DNA of 64,000 bases, from the NCBI GenBank assembly GCA_910589305.1, contig CAJUTV010000003.1:186001-250000 (forward strand), given 5' to 3'. Source of the DNA: an uncultured Lachnospira sp. Lineage in GTDB: Bacteria; Bacillota; Clostridia; Lachnospirales; Lachnospiraceae. Position 1 is the first letter of the stretch, and every line of letters begins with the position of its first letter. This document shows, one piece after another, positions 15,946 to 25,085 of the stretch. The notes beneath the pieces are model-generated. The model searched no databases, was not told the DNA's origin, and was given only the letters and a program-made list of their open reading frames with translations. The position numbers and the translations under genes were made by a program.

Positions 15946-18468
15946 GTGAGAGACAATAAGGTAGAAATACTTGCTCCTGCAGGTTCTTTGGATATATGTA
16001 AGGCAGTTATCAATGCAGGTGCCGATGCAGTGTATCTTGGCGGGGATTTATTTGGAGCCAGAGCATTTGCAGGAAATCTAAATGAACAACAGGTGATTGA
16101 AGCAATTGAATATGCACATTTAAGGGGAAAATCAATTTATTTAACGGTAAATACACTCTTAAAAAACAACGAGCTTGAAGAGCAATTGTTAAATTATATA
16201 ATGCCTTATTATAAGGCGGGACTGGATGCAGTCATTGTTCAAGATATGGGTGTATTTAAGAAAATACATGATTTTTTCCCAGACATGCCGATACATGCCA
16301 GTACACAGATGACTATTACTGGAAGTTATGGTGCTAGGCTGTTAAAAAAGATGGGGGCAACTCGTGTTGTCTTGGCGAGAGAGCTTACCTTGTCTGAGAT
16401 TGCATCGATTCATCAATCTTGTGATATTGAGATTGAAGGCTTTGTGCATGGCGCGTTGTGTTACTGTTATTCTGGCCAGTGTCTATTAAGCAGTATGAAT
16501 GGTACAAGAAGCGGCAACAGAGGTCGCTGCGCTCAGCCATGCCGTCTGGATTATCAAGTGATGCAGCCGCTTACCAATGATAAATTAACCGATAATCATT
16601 CATTGCAAAAAAATACATTACAATATCAAATGATAAATGATAAAGAACATGCGTATGCACTCAGTCCAAAAGATATATGCACATTAAAGATTCTGCCAGA
16701 TATTATAGAGGCAGGAGTGTATGCTCTTAAGATTGAAGGGCGTATGAAAAATGTTACTTATGCTGCCGGTGTTACGGCTATGTATAGAAAATATGTTGAT
16801 ATGTGTTTATGTAATGGCACAACAGGGTATGAAGTATCACAAGAAGATATCCATTATCTTATGGATATCTATAATCGGGGTGCATTTACTACAGGGTATT
16901 ATAACAGTATAAAAGGCAAGGATATGATGTCGGTTACAAGACCGAATCATATGGGAACAAAGGCATTAAAGGTAAAAGAAAATATTGATGGACGGGTAAC
17001 TTTTCAGGCGTTAAGAGCCATTCACAAGCAGGATGTATTTGAGATTGATTCCAATTATTCATTTTCAAGCGGGAAAGATGTCTGTAAAAATGACACTTTT
17101 GTTGTTAATTTGCCTAGAAAGTATAATCTTTTTAAAGGGCGTGTGATTTACAGAACAAAAAATGCAGTGATTACTGGTGATGTAAAACAGCATTATGTAA
17201 ACGATACATTTCATGGAAAAGCAAAGGTTGACATGACATTGTTTGCAGAGTGCGGCAGCACAATGACACTTGAGCTTTCTGCACTAGGACAGACGGTTTA
17301 TGTCACAGGTGATAAAATACAAAAAGCGTTAAAAAATATATCCGATGAAAAAATGTGCATTGATAAATTGTCCAAATTGGGAGCTTCACCATTTATTGCA
17401 GGCGATATAAAAATTGTGATAAAAGGTGATGTGTTTATACCGTCGAGTCAGCTTAATGACATAAGACGTGATGGCATTGAGGCATTGTGTAATGCTATTA
17501 TAGAAGAGAAACAACGTCTTTTTAAAGACCCGAAGATAACATCAAATAGCAAGTCCAATACGTTATTTTTTGCTTGCGAGGATAAAGATGATTTCTTGTC
17601 AAAACAAAAAGTAATCGAGACTTTACCAGACAGAACGAACAACTATGTAATTGGTGTGCCTAATCGCATAGCTTGCAACGCTCTTTTAACAATCGATAAA
17701 TCGGTTTTTTTTAAGGAGATTTATGTTGATTACAGTATATGTGAGACAGACAAAGACTGGGAGATTATAGACCAACTCAAAGCAGATGGCACAATAGTGG
17801 CGATAGCCCTTTCTTATATGACAACACAAGAACAGCTTTGTTCTTGTAAGACATTGATAGAAGCTGCATGTAAACATAACATGGACACGTTTGTTGTCCG
17901 AAATCTTGAACAGATAGGTCTATTGTCTGAACTGGTAAAAAAGGTTGCTTTTCCTGTAAAAATAAGATTGGATGCCAATTTATATTGTTGGAACAGTGAG
18001 GCTGTACTACAGTTTATAAAAATCGTTTCTGAGAGTGGATTGCAGCTTGAAAGAATAACATTGCCGTATGAGTTAAATATAAATGAGATAACACAGGTTG
18101 ATTGGAAGATTCCAGTTGAAATGGTTGTATATGGCAGAGTTCCTGTTATGATTTCAAAACAGTGTGTTAAAAAGACTTATGGTATGTGTGATGGCGGCAG
18201 TAAAACGGTTTATCTTAATAAAAATATGCCTGTGTCATGCAGATGTAAAGAATGTTATAATATTATATGGAGTCCTAAAGTTTTAGACTTAACCAGTCAT
18301 TTTGATAAAATAGATAAGATAAAACCTGATTTTATACGATATGATATGCCAGAGGTATGTATGGATAGGGATTCCTATAACAGACTGTTAAAAGATATAT
18401 TGAACAAAAATCAAATGAATAGTAACGATATAAAATGGACAGGACATTTTATAAATAAAGTGGATTGA
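15946..18468 (+). CDS. U32 family peptidase-like protein with DUF3656 region
   Basis: An 840-residue protein. Residues about 3-300 form the U32 domain, a TIM-barrel-like fold seen in RlhA/TrhP tRNA and rRNA hydroxylation proteins and in proteins annotated as collagenases. Motifs are ILAPAGSLD, GADAVYLGG, the diagnostic EGFVHGALCYCYSGQC and GNRGRCAQPCR. The middle part (about 370-520) matches the layout of the DUF3656 insert of RlhA-type members, and the last third is a second barrel-like region ending with CDGGSK...CRCKECYNI. The cysteines may hold an Fe-S cluster. GTG start, with the SD GAGGGG inside the zapA stop. A role in RNA hydroxylation is more likely than proteolysis, but this is by family only. 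Confidence 0.82.
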   Translation: MRDNKVEILAPAGSLDICKAVINAGADAVYLGGDLFGARAFAGNLNEQQVIEAIEYAHLRGKSIYLTVNTLLKNNELEEQLLNYIMPYYKAGLDAVIVQDMGVFKKIHDFFPDMPIHASTQMTITGSYGARLLKKMGATRVVLARELTLSEIASIHQSCDIEIEGFVHGALCYCYSGQCLLSSMNGTRSGNRGRCAQPCRLDYQVMQPLTNDKLTDNHSLQKNTLQYQMINDKEHAYALSPKDICTLKILPDIIEAGVYALKIEGRMKNVTYAAGVTAMYRKYVDMCLCNGTTGYEVSQEDIHYLMDIYNRGAFTTGYYNSIKGKDMMSVTRPNHMGTKALKVKENIDGRVTFQALRAIHKQDVFEIDSNYSFSSGKDVCKNDTFVVNLPRKYNLFKGRVIYRTKNAVITGDVKQHYVNDTFHGKAKVDMTLFAECGSTMTLELSALGQTVYVTGDKIQKALKNISDEKMCIDKLSKLGASPFIAGDIKIVIKGDVFIPSSQLNDIRRDGIEALCNAIIEEKQRLFKDPKITSNSKSNTLFFACEDKDDFLSKQKVIETLPDRTNNYVIGVPNRIACNALLTIDKSVFFKEIYVDYSICETDKDWEIIDQLKADGTIVAIALSYMTTQEQLCSCKTLIEAACKHNMDTFVVRNLEQIGLLSELVKKVAFPVKIRLDANLYCWNSEAVLQFIKIVSESGLQLERITLPYELNINEITQVDWKIPVEMVVYGRVPVMISKQCVKKTYGMCDGGSKTVYLNKNMPVSCRCKECYNIIWSPKVLDLTSHFDKIDKIKPDFIRYDMPEVCMDRDSYNRLLKDILNKNQMNSNDIKWTGHFINKVD

Positions 18469-18512
18469 AACGTTTATTAAAAAAATGAAAACTTTTTATT
18501 TAGAGGAAGATA

Positions 18513-19859
18513 ATGAGAGTTGTATTTATTGAGCTTGCAAAGTATATATTTGCCTTTTTTATTGCTTTTTATGTTGCAGCCAGTTATTATGGGGCATCAT
18601 CTCAAAATGAAAATATAAGAAAAAAAATATATATATTCCAAAACATATTGATGTTTCTGTCTCATTTGTTAGGATTTTTGCTGTTATATCAATTAAATAG
18701 TGAAGATATCAAGTATTTGATTTTTTACTTTGCCCAATTTATTTACTTATTTGTAATTATTGTTGTTTATGATGTGCTGTATCCAAAAGCTTCAAGGCTG
18801 TTAGTCAATAATATGTGTATGTTGTTGTCAATTGGTTTTATTATGTTGGCGCGTCTTGATTATAATAAAGCAGTTAAACAGTTTGTTATTGCTATAGCAG
18901 GAACAATTGTAACATTTTTTATCCCATGGATTTTAAAAAAAGTGCGGTGTCTTAAAAGTATTGGATGGGTATATTGTGTTGTCAGCTTAGGTACGTTGGT
19001 GGCAGTATTGTTTGGCAGTGCTATCTATGGAGCGAATCTTGTGCTTACATTAGGACCTGTTTCTATTCAGCCCAGTGAATTTGCAAAAATTTTATTTGTT
19101 ATGTTTGTCGCTGCCATGTTTAATAAAGCGACAAGTATCAAACAGATTATTATTGTTACAATTGTAGCAGTCGTGCATGTTGTTGTATTGGTTGTATCCA
19201 AAGATTTAGGGGCGGCATTAATATTTTTTGTTGTGTATATTATGATGTTATATATCGCTACAAAAAAGATAGGTTTGTGTGTGTTTGGTCTCTTATCAGG
19301 AATTGCAGCTTCCGTTTTGGCTTATTTTATATTTGGACATGTTCGGCAGAGAGTGACTATTTGGAGGGACCCATGGGCAACGATAGATACAACAGGGTAC
19401 CAGATTTGTCAGTCGCTGTTTGCAATCGGTATGGGTTCATGGTTTGGATATGGGCTGGCACAGGGGCTTCCGGGAAAAATTCCAGTAGTGGAAAAAGATT
19501 TTATGTTTTCTGCTATAACAGAAGAATTTGGCATTATTTTTGCAGTAGCGTTAATTTTGATTTGTTTAAATAATCTTATTCTGATGATGAATATTGCCTC
19601 AAGATGTAAAACATTATTTTACAGGCTTGTAGCAGTAGGGTTGGGTGTGACTTATGGGTTTCAGGTATTTTTGACCGTAGGCGGTGCTATGAAGATGATA
19701 CCAATGACGGGTGTGACGATGCCGTTTGTCAGTTATGGAGGAAGTTCTATGGTAAGTTCTCTTATCATGTTTGCATTGATTAATGGCATGTACAATATGA
19801 GACAAGACGAAGGTGAGTTGAATGAGTCAGCAGGAAAGAGCAAGAAAAACAAAAAATAA
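18513..19859 (+). CDS. FtsW/RodA/SpoVE-type SEDS glycosyltransferase
   Basis: A 448-residue integral membrane protein of the SEDS family, which polymerises lipid II into glycan strands. It is predicted to have about ten to eleven helices; the first 130 residues are more variable than in typical FtsW. Signature segments are PVSIQPSEFAKILFV, SKDLGAALIFFVVYI (the Asp needed for polymerase activity), RVTIWRDPW...GYQICQSL, EEFGIIFAVAL and PMTGVTMPFVSYGGSS. It overlaps the PBP gene by 38 bases, which supports a dedicated SEDS-PBP pair. Whether it acts in division, elongation or sporulation is not clear. Confidence 0.9.
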   Translation: MRVVFIELAKYIFAFFIAFYVAASYYGASSQNENIRKKIYIFQNILMFLSHLLGFLLLYQLNSEDIKYLIFYFAQFIYLFVIIVVYDVLYPKASRLLVNNMCMLLSIGFIMLARLDYNKAVKQFVIAIAGTIVTFFIPWILKKVRCLKSIGWVYCVVSLGTLVAVLFGSAIYGANLVLTLGPVSIQPSEFAKILFVMFVAAMFNKATSIKQIIIVTIVAVVHVVVLVVSKDLGAALIFFVVYIMMLYIATKKIGLCVFGLLSGIAASVLAYFIFGHVRQRVTIWRDPWATIDTTGYQICQSLFAIGMGSWFGYGLAQGLPGKIPVVEKDFMFSAITEEFGIIFAVALILICLNNLILMMNIASRCKTLFYRLVAVGLGVTYGFQVFLTVGGAMKMIPMTGVTMPFVSYGGSSMVSSLIMFALINGMYNMRQDEGELNESAGKSKKNKK

Positions 19860-21294
19860 AAAAAACCATGATATCTATGAAAACAGAAGGAAAAATTTAA
19901 GAAATCACGAAACGAATGTAATTTCTTTTCTTTTTATTGGATTATTCTTGACTATGGCGATATATTTGGTATATTTTAATGTGGCTGTAGCTCCTAAAAT
20001 AATCAATAATCCTTATAACAAGATGATTGATACACAGCAGGATAAAGTGGTAAGAGGCAATATCTTAGCTTGTGACGGCACCGTGCTTGCAAGCACACAG
20101 ATAAATGAAGATGGTGAAGAATATCGGTATTATCCATTTTCTAATATGTACTGTCACGTTGTAGGGTTAAAAAGTGAAAAGACAGGAATTGAAGGCATTG
20201 CAAATTTTGAATTATTATCGACAGATGGGAATATAATAAAAGAGTTGGGCGCTGATTTGCAAGGAAAAAAATCCAGAGGGAATGATTGTTTGACAACATT
20301 AGTGCCAAGTCTGCAAGAAGCGGCATATCAAGCATTAGGAGATAATAAAGGAGCAGTGATTGCAATGGAGCCTTCCAGCGGGAAAATTCTTGCAATGGTG
20401 TCAAAGCCAGATTATAATCCTAACGATGCAGCGCAAAAATATGAGGAATGGCTGTCGTATGACAGTTCAGACTCGGTGTTGTTAAACCGAGCAACAAAAG
20501 GCTTGTATGCACCTGGTTCAACATTTAAGGTGATGACCGCTTTAGAATATATAAGAGAAAATAGCACTTATAGCAGTTTTTCTTATGAATGTGATGGAAG
20601 TGCATATATACAGGGAGGTACAACAATTCCATGTTTTGACCAGACAGCACATGGTTTTGAGAACCTTACGGATGCTTTTTCTAATTCGTGTAACTCAGCC
20701 TTTTCTACAATTGGCTGTCAACTGAATTTAGAAAAGTTTAAGAAAACTTGTGAGGATAGCTTGTTTAATCAGAGTCTTAAAATTGGAATGGATGCAAGTG
20801 ACAGCAGTTTTGAGTTGGATGCAAATTCAGGAATAAGTTTGGTTCAAGAGACATCTATTGGACAAGGAAAGACTATGATATCACCAATACATAATCTGAT
20901 GATTATATCAGCTATTGCCAATGAAGGCGTTATGATGAAACCTTATCTGGTAGACACTATACAGACAAGTGAAGGAACGATATTAAAAAAGACACAACCT
21001 GAAAGCAGGGCGCAGATATGCACATCCGATGAAGCATCGACAATATCCGATTTATGCAGAAGCGTTGTTATGCAAGGAACAGGCGCAGCTTTTAGAAATG
21101 CATCGTATGAAGTTGCAGGAAAAACAGGAACGGCTCAGTATGACAGCAGTGACAATGCCCATTCTTGGTTTGTTGGATTTGCACCATATGACAATCCTCA
21201 AATATCAATATGTGTTATATTGGAGGGTGGGTATACAAAGGTTGCTAATGCGCAACAGGTAGCAAAAAATGTATTGGATTCATTTTTTGGTTGA
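19822..21294 (+). CDS. Class B penicillin-binding protein (PbpA-like)
   Basis: A 490-residue transpeptidase that cross-links peptidoglycan. It has a cytoplasmic tail, one membrane helix (about 34-58), a short dimer domain and a transpeptidase domain (about 150-490). The catalytic motifs are all present: STFK near residues 233-236, S-x-N as SCN in FSNSCNSAF, and KTGTAQ near 434. Its length and short N-terminal domain resemble mycobacterial PbpA rather than large PBP2 proteins. It overlaps the SEDS gene by 38 bases and they probably form a synthase pair. Confidence 0.9.
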   Translation: MSQQERARKTKNKKNHDIYENRRKNLRNHETNVISFLFIGLFLTMAIYLVYFNVAVAPKIINNPYNKMIDTQQDKVVRGNILACDGTVLASTQINEDGEEYRYYPFSNMYCHVVGLKSEKTGIEGIANFELLSTDGNIIKELGADLQGKKSRGNDCLTTLVPSLQEAAYQALGDNKGAVIAMEPSSGKILAMVSKPDYNPNDAAQKYEEWLSYDSSDSVLLNRATKGLYAPGSTFKVMTALEYIRENSTYSSFSYECDGSAYIQGGTTIPCFDQTAHGFENLTDAFSNSCNSAFSTIGCQLNLEKFKKTCEDSLFNQSLKIGMDASDSSFELDANSGISLVQETSIGQGKTMISPIHNLMIISAIANEGVMMKPYLVDTIQTSEGTILKKTQPESRAQICTSDEASTISDLCRSVVMQGTGAAFRNASYEVAGKTGTAQYDSSDNAHSWFVGFAPYDNPQISICVILEGGYTKVANAQQVAKNVLDSFFG

Positions 21295-21319
21295 TTAACT
21301 TCATACAGGGTTGTATAAT
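21291..21319 (+). promoter_or_regulatory. Promoter for the Nudix-SLT-LRR group
   Basis: TTGATT (21291-21296) overlaps the PBP stop codon; a 17-base spacer precedes TATAAT (21314-21319). The next start is 43 bases downstream. Confidence 0.65.
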
Positions 21320-21361
21320 GTTTTTAAAGAAGAACACGCTACATGAACCGGAGGAATTGCA

Positions 21362-21796
21362 ATGATAGAGGCAACAAGCTGTGGCGGTGTGGTAATATAT
21401 AGAGGAAAGGTACTTGTGTTATATAAAAAGTACAGAAATAAGTATGAAGGCTGGGTTCTACCTAAGGGGACGGTTGAGGCAAACGAATCCTTTGAGGATA
21501 CTGCTATAAGAGAGGTCCGAGAGGAAGGCGGTTCAAACGCAGTTATTAAACAGTTTATTGATACTACTCAGTATACATTCAGCACAGCAAAGGATACAGT
21601 TTATAAAAAAGTTAATTGGTTTTTAATGCAGGCGAATAGCTATTATAATAAGCCCCAAAGGGAAGAATTTTTTGAAGACTCAGGGTTTTATAAATACCAT
21701 GAGGCTTATCATCTCTTGCGCTTTCCAAATGAAAAACAAATTCTTGAGAAGGCATATGAGGTGTACATTAATATGAAAAGACAAGGTGTTTGGTAA
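21362..21796 (+). CDS. Nudix hydrolase
   Basis: A 144-residue protein of the Nudix superfamily, which hydrolyses nucleoside diphosphates linked to another group. The Nudix box G-x5-E-x7-REVxEE-G-G is complete at about residues 38-60 (GTVEANES...REVREEGG). It most resembles Ap4A-type/MutT-like small enzymes, with LPKG just before the box. Substrate cannot be given. SD GGAGGAA precedes the ATG. Its TAA shares a base with the ATG of the next gene, so translation is likely coupled. Confidence 0.88.
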   Translation: MIEATSCGGVVIYRGKVLVLYKKYRNKYEGWVLPKGTVEANESFEDTAIREVREEGGSNAVIKQFIDTTQYTFSTAKDTVYKKVNWFLMQANSYYNKPQREEFFEDSGFYKYHEAYHLLRFPNEKQILEKAYEVYINMKRQGVW

Positions 21797-22665
21797 TGGA
21801 TTTATATAGTATTTATGGCATACTTGACGGCAATATTTATAGGGTAGATAACTATAATAGTGCTGTCGGCACAAAGAATTTAAAGTTTGATGAAATGTTT
21901 AACAGTATGATTGATGATGACTTAGAGAACATTTTTCAAGATGTGTCAAGTGAATATGGTGTTGATGTCAATCTTTTAAAGGCAGTTGCACAGGCAGAGT
22001 CTGGGATGGACCCAAATGCGACATCATGGTGCGGCGCGATGGGAATTATGCAGCTTATGCCTGCAACGGCACAAAGTTATGGGGTGACCAATCCTTATGA
22101 TGCAAGGCAGAGTATTACTGGAGGCGCAAAGTTATTGTCATGGCTGTTAGACGACTACAATGGCAATGTATCATTAGCGTTGGCAGGTTATAATGCTGGT
22201 TGTGGTTCTGTACAAAAATATGGCGGTGTTCCCCCATATGATGAAACCATCAACTATATACATAAGATTAACGATTTGTTAGGCGGTGCATTGGAGGCAG
22301 ATTCATGGACGATTGATGGAAGTACGAAGACCAATTTATCCAATGCAGATATGGGCATGGTGTCATACAGTGCCTATCCAGCAGCACATTCTACAAAAAT
22401 GGAAAGTAAATCAGCAGATTTACCAGATGGCAATAAATATCTTATTAGAAGAACACTTGATAATAGCAGCAAATCAATACATAAGGAATTAAATGTTGAT
22501 GGTGAAGATATATTGAAAAACCCCAACATTAATTTAATAAATGCAGCATTGTCTAATGCTGTAGAACAATCAGAGAATACCATGCGAAGCAACACCCCAT
22601 ATTATTTGTATGAGCAACAGGCTTCTATTGTCAATTCGCTGATTTCAAAAATTAAAGAATTATGA
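21796..22665 (+). CDS. Lytic transglycosylase (SLT domain), no signal peptide
   Basis: A 289-residue protein with an SLT/goose-lysozyme-like domain at about residues 45-165. The catalytic glutamate lies in AVAQAESGMDP; GAMGIMQLMP and LALAGYNAGCGSVQKYGG complete the family signature. Such enzymes cut peptidoglycan between MurNAc and GlcNAc. The N-terminus lacks a signal peptide or membrane helix, so it must leave the cell by another route (flagellar or holin-like export, or lysis) or act inside. The last 110 residues are low-complexity with no clear domain. It starts within the stop of the Nudix gene. Confidence 0.85.
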   Translation: MDLYSIYGILDGNIYRVDNYNSAVGTKNLKFDEMFNSMIDDDLENIFQDVSSEYGVDVNLLKAVAQAESGMDPNATSWCGAMGIMQLMPATAQSYGVTNPYDARQSITGGAKLLSWLLDDYNGNVSLALAGYNAGCGSVQKYGGVPPYDETINYIHKINDLLGGALEADSWTIDGSTKTNLSNADMGMVSYSAYPAAHSTKMESKSADLPDGNKYLIRRTLDNSSKSIHKELNVDGEDILKNPNINLINAALSNAVEQSENTMRSNTPYYLYEQQASIVNSLISKIKEL

Positions 22666-22678
22666 ATGGAGGGGTGAC

Positions 22679-22996
22679 ATGAAAGACAGAATAAAAGTAT
22701 ATTTATACAACAAGACATTTAAAGAGATTGATATGAGTGATTTTACAAAAATAACAGAGGATTTGTTTGCAGAAAGAAATGATATTGTTAAAGTAGAATT
22801 GCCAGAAGGTGTGGAAGAGATAGGAAATCACGCATTTGAAAACTGTGCAAATCTTCAGGAGATTATTTGTCCAGACTCACTTAAAAAAATAGGTATAAAA
22901 GCATTTGCAGACTGTGCTAATTTAAAAAAGGTGAATTATTCAGAAGATGTGGAAGTTGATGCAACCGCATTTGCAGGTTGTCCTAATATGCAATAA
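22679..22996 (+). CDS. Small leucine-rich repeat protein (BspA/LRR_5 type)
   Basis: A 105-residue protein of which residues about 35-105 are three leucine-rich repeats of the BspA type: VKVELPEGVEEIGNHAFENC, then a repeat ending IGIKAFADCANLKKV, and a third ending DATAFAGCPNMQ. There is no signal peptide, so it is probably cytosolic. It lies 13 bases after the transglycosylase gene with a GGAGGGG site, likely in the same operon. LRR_5 proteins bind other proteins; no partner is evident. Confidence 0.8.
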   Translation: MKDRIKVYLYNKTFKEIDMSDFTKITEDLFAERNDIVKVELPEGVEEIGNHAFENCANLQEIICPDSLKKIGIKAFADCANLKKVNYSEDVEVDATAFAGCPNMQ

Positions 22997-23058
22997 GTGT
23001 GCTGTGCATAAAAAACAGTTTTAGCAAAAAAGGAGATAGGGACTTTATCTGTATTTCG

Positions 23059-23087
23059 TTGAAAATATAGGAGATTTTTAGTATAAT
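23059..23087 (+). promoter_or_regulatory. Promoter for the C_GCAxxG_C_C gene
   Basis: TTGAAA (23059-23064), 17-base spacer, TATAAT (23082-23087). It lies about 50 bases before the start codon. Confidence 0.7.
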
Positions 23088-23138
23088 GAGTCTATAAAAT
23101 GATAAAAGTTAAATAATATAGTTAGAATGGAGATTGAT

Positions 23139-23537
23139 ATGGATACAAGAGTAGAATTGGCAGTCGATAAAAAGAAAAAAGGAATGAACTGTGCACAGGC
23201 AGTAGCCTGTACATATTGTGATTATGCAGGCTTAGACGAGGCTACAATGGCTGCAATTACACAGTCCTTAGGAACAGGGATAGGCGGAACATTAGAGGGA
23301 ACTTGTGGAGCGATTACAGGAGCCTGTACAGTGGTTGGACTTGTCAATAAAGAAGCAGGACGCGGCAAAGCTATGCAGGCAGCAAAATATATTGTAAACA
23401 ATTTTAAACAGAGCAATCAGACGGTTACCTGCAAGACATTAAAAGGCGTTGATACAGGTGTTATGCTTAGAAGCTGTGAAGATTGCGTCCGTGATGCTGC
23501 CAAATTTTTGGAAGATATGTTGCAATCTGATAATTAA
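23139..23537 (+). CDS. C_GCAxxG_C_C family redox-type protein
   Basis: A 132-residue cysteine-rich protein of the family named for its motif: NCAQAV near the N-terminus, GTCGAITGAC in the middle, then TCKTLKG and SCEDCVRDAA at the C-terminus. The cysteines are thought to bind a metal or Fe-S cofactor or act in redox chemistry; no member has a firm function to my knowledge. The ATG at 23139 has GGAG 7 bases upstream and is preferred to the ATG at 23127, which has no site. It has its own promoter and a perfect AT-rich hairpin follows. Confidence 0.82.
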   Translation: MDTRVELAVDKKKKGMNCAQAVACTYCDYAGLDEATMAAITQSLGTGIGGTLEGTCGAITGACTVVGLVNKEAGRGKAMQAAKYIVNNFKQSNQTVTCKTLKGVDTGVMLRSCEDCVRDAAKFLEDMLQSDN

Positions 23538-23600
23538 ATTATAACATATATAAAGATACAATATATGTTTTTGGTTATAAAATATGTTATAATTTCTTAT
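23536..23600 (+). terminator. AT-rich terminator-like hairpin
   Basis: A perfect 14-base stem pairs 23536-23549 with 23582-23595, followed by a broken T run. Low GC makes it a weak terminator, but the pairing is exact. Confidence 0.5.
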
Positions 23601-23616
23601 CTTCTTATAATATTTC

Positions 23617-23645
23617 TTGACAAAATAAGGCATGTGGGCTACGAT
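23617..23645 (+). promoter_or_regulatory. Probable promoter for lysA
   Basis: TTGACA (23617-23622), 17-base spacer, TACGAT (23640-23645, four of six matches). Confidence 0.5.
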
Positions 23646-23681
23646 TTGTTAAGATATGTAAAAGAACAGAAATGAGGTTAA

Positions 23682-24962
23682 ATGATGGACAAAAAGAAAA
23701 CGTTTGTGACATTAGAGCAATTACAAGAGATTGATAAGACGTATCCTACCCCTTATCACCTCTATGACGAACAAGGAATTATTGACAATGTTTTGCGTCT
23801 TAAAGAAGCATTTTCATGGAATAAAGGATATAGAGAATATTTTGCTATTAAGGCAACGCCCAATCCATTTATATTAAAAATATTAAAAGATTGTGGCTGT
23901 GGTGTTGATTGTGCTTCTATGACCGAGTTGATGATGGGACATGCACTGGATTATAAGCCAGAAGAAATGATGTTTTCTTCAAATGATACGCCAATAGAAG
24001 AATTCAAGTATGCTGGTAAAGTAGGTGCGATTATCAACCTTGATGATATTACACATATTGATGTTTTAGAGCAAGCATTAGGCGGCAAGCTGCCAGAGAC
24101 AATAAGCTGCAGGTACAATCCAGGCGGATATTTTAAACTTGGGACATCGGTTATGGATAATCCAGGCGATGCAAAGTATGGTATGACGCATGAGCAGATT
24201 ATAGAAGCATTTAAAATTTTAAAGTCAAAAGGTGTAAAGCATTTTGGTATTCATTCGTTTCTTGCCAGCAATACGGTAACCAATGAATATTATCCAACCC
24301 TTGCAAAGATTTTGTTTGAGCTTGCAGTGGAACTTTTTGAAAAAACAGGAGCGGATATTCGTTTTATCAACCTTTCTGGCGGCATTGGTATTCCTTATAA
24401 ACCAGAGCAAAAAGCAAATGACATTGCCATTATTGGTGAAAATGTACACCGCGTGTATGATGAAGTCTTAACCCCAGTAGGAATGAATGATATTGCAATC
24501 TATACAGAACTGGGTCGCTATATGCTAGGACCTTTTGGCTGTCTGGTTACAAAAGCTATCAATGAAAAACATATTCACAAAGAATATATAGGGGTGGATG
24601 CCTGTGCTGTTCATCTTATGAGACCAGCTATCTATAAAGCCTATCATCATATTACAGTGGCAGGTAAGGAAGATAAGCCTTGCGACCATGTTTATGATAT
24701 TGTGGGTTCGTTGTGTGAAAATAATGATAAATTTGCTGTTGATAGAGAACTTCCTAAAATTGATAGGGGCGATTATCTGATTATTCACGATACAGGAGCA
24801 CATGGTTTTTCTATGGGTTACAATTATAATGGAAAGCTTAAATCGGCTGAATTATTGTTGAAGAAAGACGGAAGTGTGCAGATGATTCGGAGGGCAGAGA
24901 CACCAAAAGACTATTTTGCAACATTTGATTTCTGCGATATTTTTGATAAATTGAATTTATAG
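23682..24962 (+). CDS. lysA: Diaminopimelate decarboxylase
   Basis: A 426-residue PLP enzyme of the alanine-racemase fold (fold type III). It should decarboxylate meso-diaminopimelate to lysine. The PLP lysine is in YFAIKATPNP near residue 55; IHSFLASNT and NLSGGIGIPY give the phosphate-binding regions; the substrate-side motif is GSLCENNDKF near residues 344-353; HDTGAHGFSMGYNYNG closes the active site. It belongs to a clostridial subgroup that differs from the canonical G-P-x-C-E-S-x-D form, so related activities on other diamino acids cannot be excluded. GAGG precedes the start; ATGs occur at 23682 and 23685. Confidence 0.82.
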   Translation: MMDKKKTFVTLEQLQEIDKTYPTPYHLYDEQGIIDNVLRLKEAFSWNKGYREYFAIKATPNPFILKILKDCGCGVDCASMTELMMGHALDYKPEEMMFSSNDTPIEEFKYAGKVGAIINLDDITHIDVLEQALGGKLPETISCRYNPGGYFKLGTSVMDNPGDAKYGMTHEQIIEAFKILKSKGVKHFGIHSFLASNTVTNEYYPTLAKILFELAVELFEKTGADIRFINLSGGIGIPYKPEQKANDIAIIGENVHRVYDEVLTPVGMNDIAIYTELGRYMLGPFGCLVTKAINEKHIHKEYIGVDACAVHLMRPAIYKAYHHITVAGKEDKPCDHVYDIVGSLCENNDKFAVDRELPKIDRGDYLIIHDTGAHGFSMGYNYNGKLKSAELLLKKDGSVQMIRRAETPKDYFATFDFCDIFDKLNL

Positions 24963-24997
24963 TAAAAATAAAGATTGTGTTTTATGCAAATTAATGA

Positions 24998-25033
24998 ACG
25001 TTTCTAATCTTATAGGATTGACAGAAGAAACGT
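24998..25033 (+). terminator. Hairpin after lysA
   Basis: ACGTTTCT (24998-25005) pairs with AGAAACGT (25026-25033). No T run follows, so it is a weak terminator or a leader structure of the next gene. Confidence 0.35.
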
Positions 25034-25085
25034 AAAACTTAAAGGAGGACAATACGGTTGTTTAGCAGCAGTATTTGTTAAATTT

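Noticed and set aside
18513..21294. Naming the SEDS-PBP pair ftsW-ftsI or rodA-pbp2
   Set aside because: The sequence supports the families but not the pathway; the PBP resembles PbpA in length, so no gene symbol was given.
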